In this document: positions 53,949 through 62,503 of the stretch, piece after piece | Position numbering within the stretch: position 1 is the first letter of the stretch | Layout: each line of letters opens with the position of its first letter | Source: Nitrosococcus halophilus Nc 4 | GTDB lineage: Bacteria > Pseudomonadota > Gammaproteobacteria > Nitrosococcales > Nitrosococcaceae | DNA: 64,000 nucleotides | Assembly (NCBI RefSeq): GCF_000024725.1 | Contig: NC_013960.1 | Coordinates: 1,448,261-1,512,260 of the forward strand | Reading direction: 5' to 3' | The notes under the pieces: model-generated | What the model was told of the DNA's origin: nothing | The model's database searches: none | The model's input: the letters and a program-made list of their open reading frames with translations, nothing else | Position numbers and translations under genes: made by a program

Positions 53949-54578
53949 TCACTTCTGCATGTAGACGATATGTCGTTTAAATCCAGCCACGCTGAGGGCT
54001 GCTTCCTGGTCCGCTGCTGAAATTTCCCGGGAGTCATCGAGAGGCGACAGCACCAATTTTCCTTCCTGTTGTAGCTTCAGCAGCACCCCATCCAGGGTGG
54101 AACGGGGAATCGTCCCTAATCTTTGTCGGAGCTGGGCCAGTCGGACCCGGACATTCCCTTGGCCGCCAGAGAGATGGAAGTAAGCTTCCTGTAACTGCTG
54201 CTCCGGATCTTCCCTGGGGAGAGCTTGCTGGGTTGAACTGAAGATCTCCGCCAGGGTGATTTGACGGCGCTTCAGGATCGGTTGTAATCGGGTAAGAAAG
54301 GCCTGAAAAATAGGGCCGGCAGCGGGAGACTGATGGGAAAGCTTAGCATCCATATGGTCCCCTGCCCAGGCCCAGGCCTTATCCGTCAGCTGCACGTAGA
54401 TCGCTCGGCCGCCTTTGGGCTTGCGGCGCCATTCTTCTTCGATAAATCCAGCCTCTAGCAGGGCTTTCCGGTCGCGCCGTTTAGGCTTGGGTCGGATATC
54501 GGCCAGGTAGGCTTGCCCTTCGCTGGTCAGTAATCGCCACAGAATCAAGGCTTGTAGGGGACTGGGTTGAAAATTCAT
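53949..54578 (-). CDS. Locus 2 gene E: winged-helix-like protein
   Basis: A 209-residue soluble protein. The N-terminal half looks like a winged helix ('LQALILWRLLTSEGQAYLAD', 'RKALLEAGFIEEEW', 'GGRAIYVQLTDKAWAWA'). The C-terminal half has a second one ('NVRVRLAQLRQRLGTIPRST', 'LDGVLLKLQQEGKLVLSPLD', 'REISAADQEAALSVAG', 'HIVYM'). The closing pattern is shared with locus 1 gene A. It lies just upstream of gene D, separated by 4 nt. Likely recognition or adaptor subunit; not recognised as a named family. Confidence 0.72.
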   Translation of the reverse strand: MNFQPSPLQALILWRLLTSEGQAYLADIRPKPKRRDRKALLEAGFIEEEWRRKPKGGRAIYVQLTDKAWAWAGDHMDAKLSHQSPAAGPIFQAFLTRLQPILKRRQITLAEIFSSTQQALPREDPEQQLQEAYFHLSGGQGNVRVRLAQLRQRLGTIPRSTLDGVLLKLQQEGKLVLSPLDDSREISAADQEAALSVAGFKRHIVYMQK

Positions 54579-54681
54579 GGGGTTTTTTGACGAGTTTTAT
54601 CCCGCATCCAAAGTTATTTTTGCGGAATCTTACAACATCCCGGATTTTTCCAGTGAGGGGGGGCGAGAATCTTCTCCTGAT

Positions 54682-54708
54682 TTCTCTTCGTGCGCCTGGC
54701 GCACGCTA
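54682..54708 (-). promoter_or_regulatory. CGTGCGC-N3-GCGCACG palindrome upstream of locus 2
   Basis: Read on the minus strand it is GTAGCGTGCGC-CAG-GCGCACGAAGAG, about 110 bp before the gene E start. Apart from the 3-nt centre it is identical over 23 nt to the site at 38236-38260 before locus 1. The rest of 54579-54885 holds no gene. Confidence 0.5.
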
Positions 54709-54885
54709 CCTGCTAAGTGTGGGGCTATAGGGGTAGTTGAGGAGCGCGAAATATTCTGGCCAACAGCAAACCCCCTAAAAAATTTGGTAGAGAAATAGCC
54801 GGGGGGTGTCTATAAAACCATTTGAGCTATCTGCGTAAAACCAGGGAATTTTAAATAAATATAAATACACTTTAAGGAGACGGGC

Positions 54886-55233
54886 ATGGGAATTTACGGA
54901 GGGGAGGAAGAGGGAAGTTTCGACGTGGTGATGGCGCGTTCCGCCATGCCGACCTTCGTTCCGGGGGAGATCATTGTCAAGATAAAGGAAGGGGCCGCCG
55001 CCGCCTTGTCTCAGGGGGAGATGGGACAGTTGGGATTGGAAAGCACCTCCCGGCGTACTTCGGGAGGGGAAATGGTTTATAAATTTGTTCCTGAAGAGAT
55101 GGCGCGGATGGAAACCCTTTCCGCTCAGGAAAGTCAAGATCAGACCTTAGCGATAGTCAAGGAATTGGAGGCCAATCCTAATGTGGAATATGCCCAGCCT
55201 AATTGGCTTCTCCAGCCTTTTTCCTCCCCTTGA
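54886..55233 (+). CDS. Stand-alone subtilisin-propeptide-like protein
   Basis: A 115-residue protein without signal peptide or protease domain. It has the shape of a fervidolysin/I9-type subtilisin prodomain: 'FVPGEIIVKIKEGA' at the start, an internal 'QTLAIVKELEANPNVEYAQP' and 'NW' at the end, which in subtilases just precedes the mature enzyme. AAGGAG lies 6-11 nt upstream. No S8 protease gene is in the window. It may be an intracellular subtilase inhibitor or a remnant; the clean start and stop favour a real gene. Confidence 0.65.
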   Translation: MGIYGGEEEGSFDVVMARSAMPTFVPGEIIVKIKEGAAAALSQGEMGQLGLESTSRRTSGGEMVYKFVPEEMARMETLSAQESQDQTLAIVKELEANPNVEYAQPNWLLQPFSSP

Positions 55234-55249
55234 TTTTCAATAAATAACG

Positions 55250-56158
55250 GTGCGTGTCGTCATTGCCCTGGGAGGTAACGCCCTGCTTCGCCGCGGCGAG
55301 CCTTTGACTGCGGAGAATCAGCGTCGCAATGTGCGGATCGCGGCTGAAGCCCTCGCCCCGATTGCCGGCCAGCATCTATTAGTCATTACCCATGGCAACG
55401 GTCCCCAGGTAGGGTTGCTGGCCCTCCAGGGCGCCGCCTATCAGCCCGATGAAATTTATCCCTTGGATATCCTGGATGCAGAAACCGAAGGTCAAATCGG
55501 CTATCTGATCGAGCAGGAATTAAGCAATGCACTTCCCCCTGGCCGCCACTGCGCAACTCTGTTGACTCAGATTCAGGTGGACCCCGCTGATCCGGCGTTT
55601 CAAAACCCCACCAAGCCCATTGGTCCGGTCTATCGGGAAGCCGAGGCCCAAAGGCTGGCCCGGGAACAAGGATGGCATATCGGCCGGGAGGGCAAGGGAT
55701 ACCGTCGGGTAGTCCCGTCCCCCCGCCCTCAGCAAATCCTGGAATTGAGCGTGATTGAGCTACTGGTGAGCCGGGGCGTGGTTGTGATCTGCGCCGGCGG
55801 CGGTGGAATCCCCACCGTGCGCCAGGAGAAGGGCCGCCTGGTGGGCATTGAAGCGGTGATTGATAAGGATTTAGCTAGCTCCCTTTTGGCCCGGGAATTG
55901 AAAGCGGATGCTTTCTTGATGCTGACTGATGTGGAAGCCGTATGGCAGGACTGGGGGCAGCCTCAAGCCCGGCCTATTCGGCGTATTTCACCATCGGTTC
56001 TGCGTCAATTTTCCTTTGCCCCCGGCTCCATGGGACCCAAAGTGGAAGCGGCTTGTGAATTCGTGGAAGAGACGGGGGGCATTGCCGGCATTGGCCAACT
56101 CCAGGACGCCCAGGCCATCCTGGCCGGCGAGGCGGGGACATTGATTGCTTGGGATTAA
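55250..56158 (+). CDS. arcC: Carbamate kinase
   Basis: A 302-residue amino-acid kinase family enzyme: '[20 protein letters not shown]' at the N terminus, '[17 protein letters not shown]', '[13 protein letters not shown]', '[20 protein letters not shown]', '[17 protein letters not shown]'. It interconverts carbamoyl phosphate and carbamate with ATP/ADP. Start GTG 55250. Its 3' end overlaps that of the convergent GTPase-like gene by four bases. No arcA or arcB is near, so the role is not a standard arginine-deiminase pathway. Confidence 0.92.
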   Translation: MRVVIALGGNALLRRGEPLTAENQRRNVRIAAEALAPIAGQHLLVITHGNGPQVGLLALQGAAYQPDEIYPLDILDAETEGQIGYLIEQELSNALPPGRHCATLLTQIQVDPADPAFQNPTKPIGPVYREAEAQRLAREQGWHIGREGKGYRRVVPSPRPQQILELSVIELLVSRGVVVICAGGGGIPTVRQEKGRLVGIEAVIDKDLASSLLARELKADAFLMLTDVEAVWQDWGQPQARPIRRISPSVLRQFSFAPGSMGPKVEAACEFVEETGGIAGIGQLQDAQAILAGEAGTLIAWD

Positions 56159-57510
56159 TCCCTGGATTCCAGCTTTTGTTCCCGGAGAAACGTTTCCACC
56201 CAGTGGCCTAGCCCCGGTTCCTCGGCTTCCGCGAATTCATAGCGCACCCGAACGATAGGTTTGTTAAGTTCAATCAAGGCGCCCAGGTCACAGGGGGTTG
56301 CTGAGACCACCACATCCACATTAGCGGCATTGAGGGTTTCCCTCAGGGCTTGGAGTTGTTCTGGATGGTAGCCCACGGCGGGGAGTACCGGTCCCATATG
56401 GGGATATTGGGCATAAACCGCAGCGATTTTCTCCACCGCCACCTGGCGGGGATCAACAATCTCTGCCGCTTGGGCTTGGGTGGCGGCCACATAGCCGGCG
56501 CCATGGGGCATTCCGCCATGGGTCATGGTGGGGCCGTCCTCCACTACCAGGACTCGCTTTCCCCGCACCCTTTCGGGATCATCCAGTTGCACCTGGGAAG
56601 CGCCCTGGATCAGGGTGGCGGAGGGGTTAATTTGGCGGGCTGTTGCCGTAACTTGTTCTATATCTTCTGCGGAGGCTGAATTGACCTTGGCGATGACAAT
56701 GATATCCGCCATCCGCAGTACGGCTTCCCCGGGATGATGGCTGGTTTCGCTTCCGGGACGTAAGGGGTCCACCAGCACGATGTGCAAGTCGGGACGGATG
56801 AAGGGAAAATCATTATTGCCCCCATCCCAGAGAATGACATCGGCTTCCCCTTCGGCCTGGGCCAGGATTTGGGCATAATCGATGCCTGCATAAACCACAT
56901 TGCCCGCCGCCAGGTGGGGTTCGTATTCCTCCCGTTCTTCAATGGTGCAGTGGGCCGCTTCCAGATCCGCAGGGGTGGCAAAGCGCTGTACCGCCTGCTG
57001 CGCCAGGTCTCCATAGGGCATGGGATGGCGGATGACCGCTACCTGCAATCCTTTTTTTCTCAGCAGTTGGGAAAGCCAGCGGCTGGTTTGGGATTTGCCG
57101 CAGCCGGTTCTTACCGCCGAGACGGCAATGACCGGCGCCTTCGCCTGTAACATGGTGCGTTCGGGACCCAGGAGCAGAAAATCCGACCCCGCGGCCAGGG
57201 CGATGGAAGCTTGGTGCATGACATGGGCATAGTCCACATCGCTGTAGGCAAAGACCACTTGACTGATATGTTCTTGACGGCAGAGAGTGGCTAATGCCGT
57301 TTCTTCTACAATGGGAATGCCCTCCGGATAGCGGGGCCCCGCCAGGGAAGGGGGATAACGGCGTCCGGCGATTTCCGGGATTTGGGTGGCCGTGAAGGCG
57401 ATGACTTGGCTGCCGGGATCATCCCGATAGGCCACATTGAAATTATGGAAATCACGGCCGGCGGCCCCCATGATGACCAGGCGATTGGTGAAATTATTTC
57501 CTTTGTCCAC
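56155..57510 (-). CDS. Cyclic 2,3-diphosphoglycerate synthetase-like GTPase
   Basis: A 451-residue P-loop protein. The N-terminal ~130 residues are Rossmann-like ('[20 protein letters not shown]'), followed by Walker A '[20 protein letters not shown]' near 132, '[20 protein letters not shown]', '[10 protein letters not shown]' and '[20 protein letters not shown]'. These stretches match proteins annotated as cyclic 2,3-DPG synthetase, known biochemically from methanogens; bacterial members are uncharacterised and often neighbour carbamate kinase genes. The actual substrate is unknown. Confidence 0.75.
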   Translation of the reverse strand: MDKGNNFTNRLVIMGAAGRDFHNFNVAYRDDPGSQVIAFTATQIPEIAGRRYPPSLAGPRYPEGIPIVEETALATLCRQEHISQVVFAYSDVDYAHVMHQASIALAAGSDFLLLGPERTMLQAKAPVIAVSAVRTGCGKSQTSRWLSQLLRKKGLQVAVIRHPMPYGDLAQQAVQRFATPADLEAAHCTIEEREEYEPHLAAGNVVYAGIDYAQILAQAEGEADVILWDGGNNDFPFIRPDLHIVLVDPLRPGSETSHHPGEAVLRMADIIVIAKVNSASAEDIEQVTATARQINPSATLIQGASQVQLDDPERVRGKRVLVVEDGPTMTHGGMPHGAGYVAATQAQAAEIVDPRQVAVEKIAAVYAQYPHMGPVLPAVGYHPEQLQALRETLNAANVDVVVSATPCDLGALIELNKPIVRVRYEFAEAEEPGLGHWVETFLREQKLESRD

Positions 57511-57516
57511 TGGCGG

Positions 57517-59451
57517 CTATTGTTTCTTACGAATTAGGTTAATAAGGCTGCCTTCCAGGATCATCTCCACCTGCCGAGGGCTCATTGAATGCCTGAGTTC
57601 GTAGTCTTCTTGTTTGGTCTTATTGCTGACCGTCAGTTTTTCTCCCCTTTGGATGGCATTGCGGACATTGGCAAGGTAGAGGACGTCGCTCTGATCAATG
57701 CGTTCCCAGTCATCCGGTTTGACGAAGGTGAGCGGTAAGATGCCGAAATTGACCAGATTCTGCCAGTGAATCCGGGCAAAACTCTTGGCAAGCACCGCCT
57801 TCAGACCCAGGTATCGGGGGGCCAGGGCAGCATGCTCCCGGCTCGACCCCTGGCCGTAATTCTCCCCACCCACGACCCAGGAGCCCTGCTGTTGATGTTC
57901 CATGGCCCGCTGGTAGTAATTTTCGTCAATGGGCTCGAATACAAATTTGCTGATCTCCGGGATATTGCTACGAAAGGGCAGTACCCTGGCCCCGGCCGGC
58001 ATGATTTCATCCGTGGAGATATCGTCACCGACCTTTAACAGCACCGGGCCTTCCAAATCATCAGGGAGTGGCTCGAATGGGGGCAGTGGTTGGATGTTGG
58101 GGCCTTTTTCCAGCTCGACTTCTTCTTCTTTCTCAGCCGGGGGGGACAGCATGCTGATGTTAATGCGGATGGACTTCGGTTCCCGGAAGGGGGGATAGTC
58201 CATGGCCAGGGTGCGCGGATCGGTAATTTCCCCGGTCAAGGCCGAGGCGGCAGCCGTCTCCGGGCTGCATAGATAGACTTGATCTTCTTTAGTACCCGAG
58301 CGTCCAGGAAAATTTCTAGGGACGGTGCGCAGACTGATGCGTCCGGTGGCCGGTGCCTGCCCCATGCCAATGCAGCCATTGCAGCCGGCTTGATGGAGGC
58401 GGGCTCCCGCGTGGATGAGCTTTCCTAACAGTTCCAGGGAGATCAGGTTTTCCAGGATTTGCCGTGAGGTGGGATTAATGTCGAAGGACACCCGGTCGTG
58501 GACTTGTTTGCCATCGACAATCAGGGCCGCAATGGCAAAGTCTCGCAGGCCTGGATTAGCGGATGAGCCGATATAGGTCTGATAAATCTCCCGGCCGGCT
58601 ACTTCCCGTACGGGAACCACTTTGCCCGGGCTGCTGGGGAGGGCAATCAGGGGTTCTAGTTCGGAGAGATTGATTTCCTCGTGCTCGTCGTAGTCGGCAT
58701 TCGGCTCAGCTACCAGTTCCGCCCAGGCTTCTTCCCGGCCTTGAGTTTTGAGAAACTCTTTTACCGCCCCATCGGCGGGAAAGACGGTAGTGGTAGCGCC
58801 AAGTTCGGCCCCCATATTGGCGATGACGTGACGGTCCATGGCGGTCAGATTTGCCAAGCCCGGCCCGTAGTATTCGATGATTTTGCCTCTTCCCCCATCG
58901 ACATCGTGACGGCGCAGCATCTCCAGAATGACGTCCTTGGCGCTCACCCAATCGGGAAGCCGACCCGTCAATTTGACGCCCCACACCTTGGGCATCTTCA
59001 TATAAAACGGCTCCCCGGCCATGGCCATGGCCACTTCCAGTCCCCCTGCGCCTATGGCCAGCATCCCCAGGGAGCCCGCGGCGGGGGTATGGCTGTCCGA
59101 GCCCAGCAAGGTTTTGCCTGGGACGCCGAAGCGCTCCATATGCACGGGGTGGCTGACCCCATTACCCGGACGGCTGTACCAGAGGCCGAACTTTTTGCAG
59201 GCACTGCGTAGAAACAGGTGATCATCCGGATTTTTAAAGTCTTCCTGGATGAGATTATGGTCGACGTATTGGACAGAGAGTTCGGTTTTGACCCGGGGAA
59301 TCCCCATGGCTTCGAATTCCAGCATCACGAGGGTGCCGGTGGCATCCTGGGTCAAGGTTTGATCAATGCGCAAAGCGATTTCCGCGCCGGGCTCCATCTC
59401 ACCGGAAATCAAGTGATTAGCAATCAGCTTTTGGGTGACATTTTGGACCAT
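57517..59451 (-). CDS. Aconitate hydratase (two-domain aconitase family)
   Basis: A 644-residue aconitase-family enzyme. Seen: 'LGSDSHTPAAGSLGMLAIGA' with a first cluster cysteine-region later in 'HQAGCNGCIGMGQAPATG', 'YIGSSANPGLRDFAIAA', and the swivel domain 'SWVVGGENYGQGSSREHAAL' then 'LAKSFARIHWQNLVNFGI'. It is shorter than AcnA and AcnB, resembling the ~640-residue bacterial/mitochondrial-like type. It isomerises citrate and isocitrate, although some relatives act on homologous substrates. ATG 59451 is where homology begins. The next gene reads divergently. Confidence 0.85.
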   Translation of the reverse strand: MVQNVTQKLIANHLISGEMEPGAEIALRIDQTLTQDATGTLVMLEFEAMGIPRVKTELSVQYVDHNLIQEDFKNPDDHLFLRSACKKFGLWYSRPGNGVSHPVHMERFGVPGKTLLGSDSHTPAAGSLGMLAIGAGGLEVAMAMAGEPFYMKMPKVWGVKLTGRLPDWVSAKDVILEMLRRHDVDGGRGKIIEYYGPGLANLTAMDRHVIANMGAELGATTTVFPADGAVKEFLKTQGREEAWAELVAEPNADYDEHEEINLSELEPLIALPSSPGKVVPVREVAGREIYQTYIGSSANPGLRDFAIAALIVDGKQVHDRVSFDINPTSRQILENLISLELLGKLIHAGARLHQAGCNGCIGMGQAPATGRISLRTVPRNFPGRSGTKEDQVYLCSPETAAASALTGEITDPRTLAMDYPPFREPKSIRINISMLSPPAEKEEEVELEKGPNIQPLPPFEPLPDDLEGPVLLKVGDDISTDEIMPAGARVLPFRSNIPEISKFVFEPIDENYYQRAMEHQQQGSWVVGGENYGQGSSREHAALAPRYLGLKAVLAKSFARIHWQNLVNFGILPLTFVKPDDWERIDQSDVLYLANVRNAIQRGEKLTVSNKTKQEDYELRHSMSPRQVEMILEGSLINLIRKKQ

Positions 59452-59515
59452 GGTTTTTTGGCCTATCGGTCTAATCTTAATTCTTAGAAAGCTTAGCATA
59501 AGAGGAATAAAAACA

Positions 59516-60346
59516 ATGGACGCAAGAGACTATGTTTACGATCCCACCGAAACGCCGTTCCAACCCCGTGCCGAAAGCTACCATGCCCACAATGCCCTTG
59601 GCCTGGCGTGTGCCTCCAACTTGGCTTATGAAGATTCGGCGATAATCGAGCCGATGGTGAGACAGTGGGGGTTTGACCACTACCGCTTTGTTCAGGAGAA
59701 GGAGACCCAAGCCTTTGTCTGCGGCAATGCCAACTTAGTTTTACTCCTATTTCGGGGAACCGAAGCCCGTAACCTTAAGGACTGGCATACCAATGTCATG
59801 CTCAAACTGGTTTCGGGGCCTGCGGGGGAAGTCCACCGGGGATTTTGGGAAGCACTGATGGGTATTTGGCCGAAGCTCCAAGACGCTCTAAGCGAGTCTC
59901 GTACGGCCCAGCAACCCCTCTGGCTTGGCGGCCATAGTCTTGGGGGGGCGTTGGCTCTATTGGCCGGAGCGCGGTTGCAATTGCAGGAGCAGATCCCTGT
60001 TCAGGGGGTATATACTTTTGGCCAGCCTCGGGCGGGGAACTATAGCTTTGCTAGGGCGTTTGATCAGGCATTTGAAGGGCGGGGGATCCGGTTTATCAAT
60101 AATAATGATATCGTGCCCCACGTGCCTCTACCCGGCCCTCGATTACGCTATTGGCATACCGAGCGCTTGATCTATATCGATGGGGAGGGGAAGCTCAGCC
60201 CGGATCTGCCGCTTTGGAAGCGTTTGCGGAATAGTTTCCAAGGCGCTACCCGGGATCTAGATAAGCTGGGGCAGGAAGCTTTTAGGGATCACGCGATGAA
60301 TAGTTATGTTCACCGCATCAGGGAGGCGATAAAAAGCGGGCGTTAG
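59516..60346 (+). CDS. Class 3 lipase family protein
   Basis: A 276-residue alpha/beta hydrolase. Lipase_3 hallmarks: 'NLVLLLFRGTEARNLKDWHT', 'VHRGFWEAL', nucleophile 'LWLGGHSLGGALALLAGARL', 'VYTFGQPRAGNYSFAR', 'RFINNNDIVPHVPLPG' (acidic residue) and a C-terminal His in 'YWHTERLIYID'. No signal peptide, so probably cytoplasmic. AGAGGAA precedes the start. Confidence 0.87.
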   Translation: MDARDYVYDPTETPFQPRAESYHAHNALGLACASNLAYEDSAIIEPMVRQWGFDHYRFVQEKETQAFVCGNANLVLLLFRGTEARNLKDWHTNVMLKLVSGPAGEVHRGFWEALMGIWPKLQDALSESRTAQQPLWLGGHSLGGALALLAGARLQLQEQIPVQGVYTFGQPRAGNYSFARAFDQAFEGRGIRFINNNDIVPHVPLPGPRLRYWHTERLIYIDGEGKLSPDLPLWKRLRNSFQGATRDLDKLGQEAFRDHAMNSYVHRIREAIKSGR

Positions 60347-60478
60347 CCTGAGGGAGTCCACTATCTTGGCAAGGCCGAGATTGCGGCCTGATACCAGTAT
60401 CAGGTAGTTTTCCATGGTCAGTATAGTATCTAGGCAAAAATTTTAATAAATTTCAAAATTTAAAAATCTACTTCGTCA

Positions 60479-60520
60479 CCGATTCGCCGGGAGCGAATCG
60501 GGACATCCGAAGGATGCCCT
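60479..60520. repeat. Inverted copy of a block from the 47-kb MITE-like element
   Basis: The reverse complement matches 47371-47412 at 38 of 42 positions by eye (GGGCATCCTTCGG...CTCCCGGCGAATCGGT). Within it CGATTCGC-CGGGA-GCGAATCG is a perfect hairpin. The ~220-bp spacer 60347-60565 otherwise has only a CTGATAC-CA-GTATCAG palindrome near 60399-60414. Confidence 0.6.
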
Positions 60521-60565
60521 CAGGGGGCGCGCATCAAAATGTATTGCCCATAGCGTCAAAAAATT

Positions 60566-61177
60566 ATGCATATCGAATTGGATAATCTGAGCCCGAAAGA
60601 AGTTTATTTCAATCTTATCCAGACCTTAATTCCCCGCCCCATTGCCTGGGTGTTATCGGAAAACGCCGGGGGGAGTTATAACCTGGCCCCTTTTTCCTAT
60701 TTCACCGCGGTCTGTAGCAAGCCGCCCCTGATTCTCATTTCAGTGGGAAAAAAGCCCGATGGAACCCGCAAGGATAGTTGGGTGAATATCGAAGAGCGCC
60801 GGGATTTCGTGGTCCACATTGCCCATTTGGAAATATTGGAGGCATTGAACGCCAGTTCTGTGACCCTGCCCGCTGAAGCCTCGGAAGTGGAGCAGCTTGG
60901 CCTGCCGGTGACCCCCTTTCCAGGCTCGCGGTTGCCACGGCTTCAAGAAGCTCGGGTGGCTTATGGCTGCGAGTGTTATGAAATCCAGGAAATCGGCAGT
61001 GGCCCCCAAGCCCTGATTTTCGGCCGTGTCCACACTCTCTATGTGGATGATGCAATTTGCAGCAGCAAGGAGGGTAGGCTCAAGGTCCATGGAGATCAGC
61101 TCAATCCCATCGGCCGTCTAGGGGCCAATGAATACATGAAATTCGGTGAAATCATTACCCTCAACCGGCCAAAATAA
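60566..61177 (+). CDS. Flavin reductase-like FMN-binding protein
   Basis: A 203-residue protein of the flavin-reductase-like/DIM6-NTAB split-barrel family: 'LIPRPIAWVLSENAGGSYNL', 'APFSYFTAVCSKPPLILISV', 'KDSWVNIEERRDFVVHIAH'. Members bind FMN and often supply reduced flavin or act as small oxidoreductases. Partner oxygenase is not identifiable nearby. The start has a weak ribosome-binding site. Confidence 0.85.
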   Translation: MHIELDNLSPKEVYFNLIQTLIPRPIAWVLSENAGGSYNLAPFSYFTAVCSKPPLILISVGKKPDGTRKDSWVNIEERRDFVVHIAHLEILEALNASSVTLPAEASEVEQLGLPVTPFPGSRLPRLQEARVAYGCECYEIQEIGSGPQALIFGRVHTLYVDDAICSSKEGRLKVHGDQLNPIGRLGANEYMKFGEIITLNRPK

Positions 61178-61471
61178 TGGGTAGGGCATATTTACCCTGC
61201 CATGAGTACCCGGCGAGCTATGGCTTTTAACTGTTTGATTAATATATGATTATCTCTAAAAATATTTTTTGCCGCGCCCTTGACACGCCTAAATCCTCGC
61301 GTTTATCATGGCTTCGTGCTCTTGAGCACCGTCCCGACAGGCTGCGGCGAGACGTTAAATGCGCGCAAGAGCCATATAAGACCACGGTTTTAAAGCCTGG
61401 CAATGGCAGAGACGGCGCGAACGAACCTATGAGATTTTCATAGATTCTGAGTAGCGGCGCTACGGAAAAAT
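61178..61471. other. Gene-free spacer with promoter-like and hairpin sequences
   Basis: TTGACA near 61280 with TTATCA about 17 nt later is followed by GTGCTC-TT-GAGCAC and CTATGA-GATTT-TCATAG hairpins. No plausible protein. It could encode a small RNA, but nothing here identifies one. Confidence 0.3.
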
Positions 61472-61561
61472 ATGACCGAGGCTGAACAGGCGTTATGGCG
61501 GCGGCGGATTTCCGGTCATAGATTCCGGAGGCAATTTCCTATAGGGAAACGCTATAAGTGA
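61472..61561 (+). pseudogene. DUF559 endonuclease-like remnant
   Basis: 'MTEAEQALWRRRISGHRFRR' then 'QFPIGKRYK' and a stop. The start is that of DUF559 proteins (Vsr-like endonuclease fold), normally about 110-130 residues. It is cut by the TATAGGGAAACGCTATA repeat also found at 3450-3541. Confidence 0.7.
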
Positions 61562-61593
61562 GTAGGTAAAGGACATTAACTCCTTGTTTTTTA

Positions 61594-61702
61594 TTCCCTC
61601 CCCCTTGATGGGGGAGGGTTAGGGTGGGGGTGAAAAAGCGGCGGTAACTGTAGATGATGAGCTAGTTTGATTACCCCCCATCCCCGCCTTCCCCCGCCAG
61701 GG
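61594..61702. repeat. 109-bp direct repeat, copy 1
   Basis: Begins TTCCCTCCCCCTTGATGGGG and ends CCCCCGCCAGGG. It matches 63833-63941 at 106 of 109 positions by eye. Both halves are palindromic G/C-rich units (CCCTCCCCC/GGGGGAGGG and CCTTCCCCC), so it is a paired REP-like element. Confidence 0.85.
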
Positions 61703-61762
61703 GGGAAGGGGTAAGAGGTGCTGTTTGCCCCGTTATTGTGGCCATAGGGAGCCTGGCGCCAT

Positions 61763-62189
61763 TTAGCGTAATTCTGCTGCTTTTTGCCAGATCACTAAGT
61801 CCAATCCGGGAATATCCTTGAAATCGCCTTCATTATGGGGCAGCAATTTAAAGTTGTGCTGCACTGCCTGGCTGGCGAGCCATAGATCTTGGACTCGGTA
61901 ACGAATGGCTCGGCCCGAGGTACGAATTTGGGCCGCTAGGCTGCCAAAGATTTCGCCCGTGTTTTCATCGATGCGCAACGAGGGCTTATGCTGAAGCCTT
62001 CGTAAGGCCGCCAGGCGCTTCTGACGGATACTGGGATCAGCGGGCTATTTCGGCGCCGTATTTCAGCTCAGCAATAATGATCGGGGAAAGATAAACGGGC
62101 TCCTGGCGGGTGATGATCGCGATGTCCGCCGGCGCCAATGTTCCTCGTTCCACATCTACCCAGATGCAAGTGTCAATTAGGTAGCCCAT
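61763..62189 (-). pseudogene. VapC-like PIN toxin with frameshift
   Basis: From ATG 62189 the protein reads 'MGYLIDTCIWVDVERGTLAP', 'YLSPIIIAELKYGAEIA', then hits a TGA near 62045. The continuation is in another frame: 'ADPSIRQKRLAALRRLQHKP', 'GRAIRYRVQDLWLASQAVQH', 'FKDIPGLDLVIW'. The PIN acidic residues (Asp in 'LIDTC', Glu in 'IAELKYG', 'DLWLA') are all recognisable. A single indel near 62045 explains the break. Overlaps the antitoxin gene by 13 nt. Confidence 0.78.
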
Positions 62190-62443
62190 GGATTTTGAAT
62201 CTCTTCATCGAGGGTGGCTTCGCCGCTACGGCGGCTATCGGTAATCCAATCGGCGGCGGCCTCTTTAGAGAGGGTCCTGTAAAGATCGGCCATGGCTTCC
62301 AGGGCCGTTTGATGGGCCGGTCCCGGAATAAGCCGCGCCACCTCCTGGTGATTCCTGACAATCACTATTTCTTCTCCCGTAAGTTCCAGGCTATCCAGGA
62401 ATTTCCTAAAATTTCGGACGAATTCCGTAGCGTTTACCGAAAT
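62177..62443 (-). CDS. Phd-type antitoxin reading frame lacking an ATG
   Basis: 'SVNATEFVRNFRKFLDSLEL', 'EEIVIVRNHQEVARLIPGPA', 'GEATLDEEIQNPW' is a Phd/YefM antitoxin paired with the VapC. The codon where ATG is expected is ATT (62441-62443), and immediately upstream lies IS605-type sequence. The start has probably been removed by the insertion; the frame stays open upstream into the element, so a fusion product could still be made. Confidence 0.65.
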   Translation of the reverse strand: MSVNATEFVRNFRKFLDSLELTGEEIVIVRNHQEVARLIPGPAHQTALEAMADLYRTLSKEAAADWITDSRRSGEATLDEEIQNPWAT

Positions 62444-62450
62444 TCCGCCC

Positions 62451-62476
62451 AAAGCCCCTTCCTTCAGGGAGGGGAT
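62451..62476 (+). mobile_element. IS605-type end hairpin
   Basis: AAAGCCCCTTCCTTCAGGGA then GGGGAT resembles the end hairpin next to the TnpB fragment at 15525-15549. It abuts the antitoxin reading frame and precedes the tnpB gene by about 30 nt. Confidence 0.6.
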
Positions 62477-62503
62477 GTAGGGCGGTTCTGTTAATATTAA
62501 GTG

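Noticed and set aside
61280-61440. A tRNA gene in the spacer after the flavin reductase
   Set aside because: No cloverleaf with T-loop GTTCGA-type sequence or acceptor stem could be drawn.
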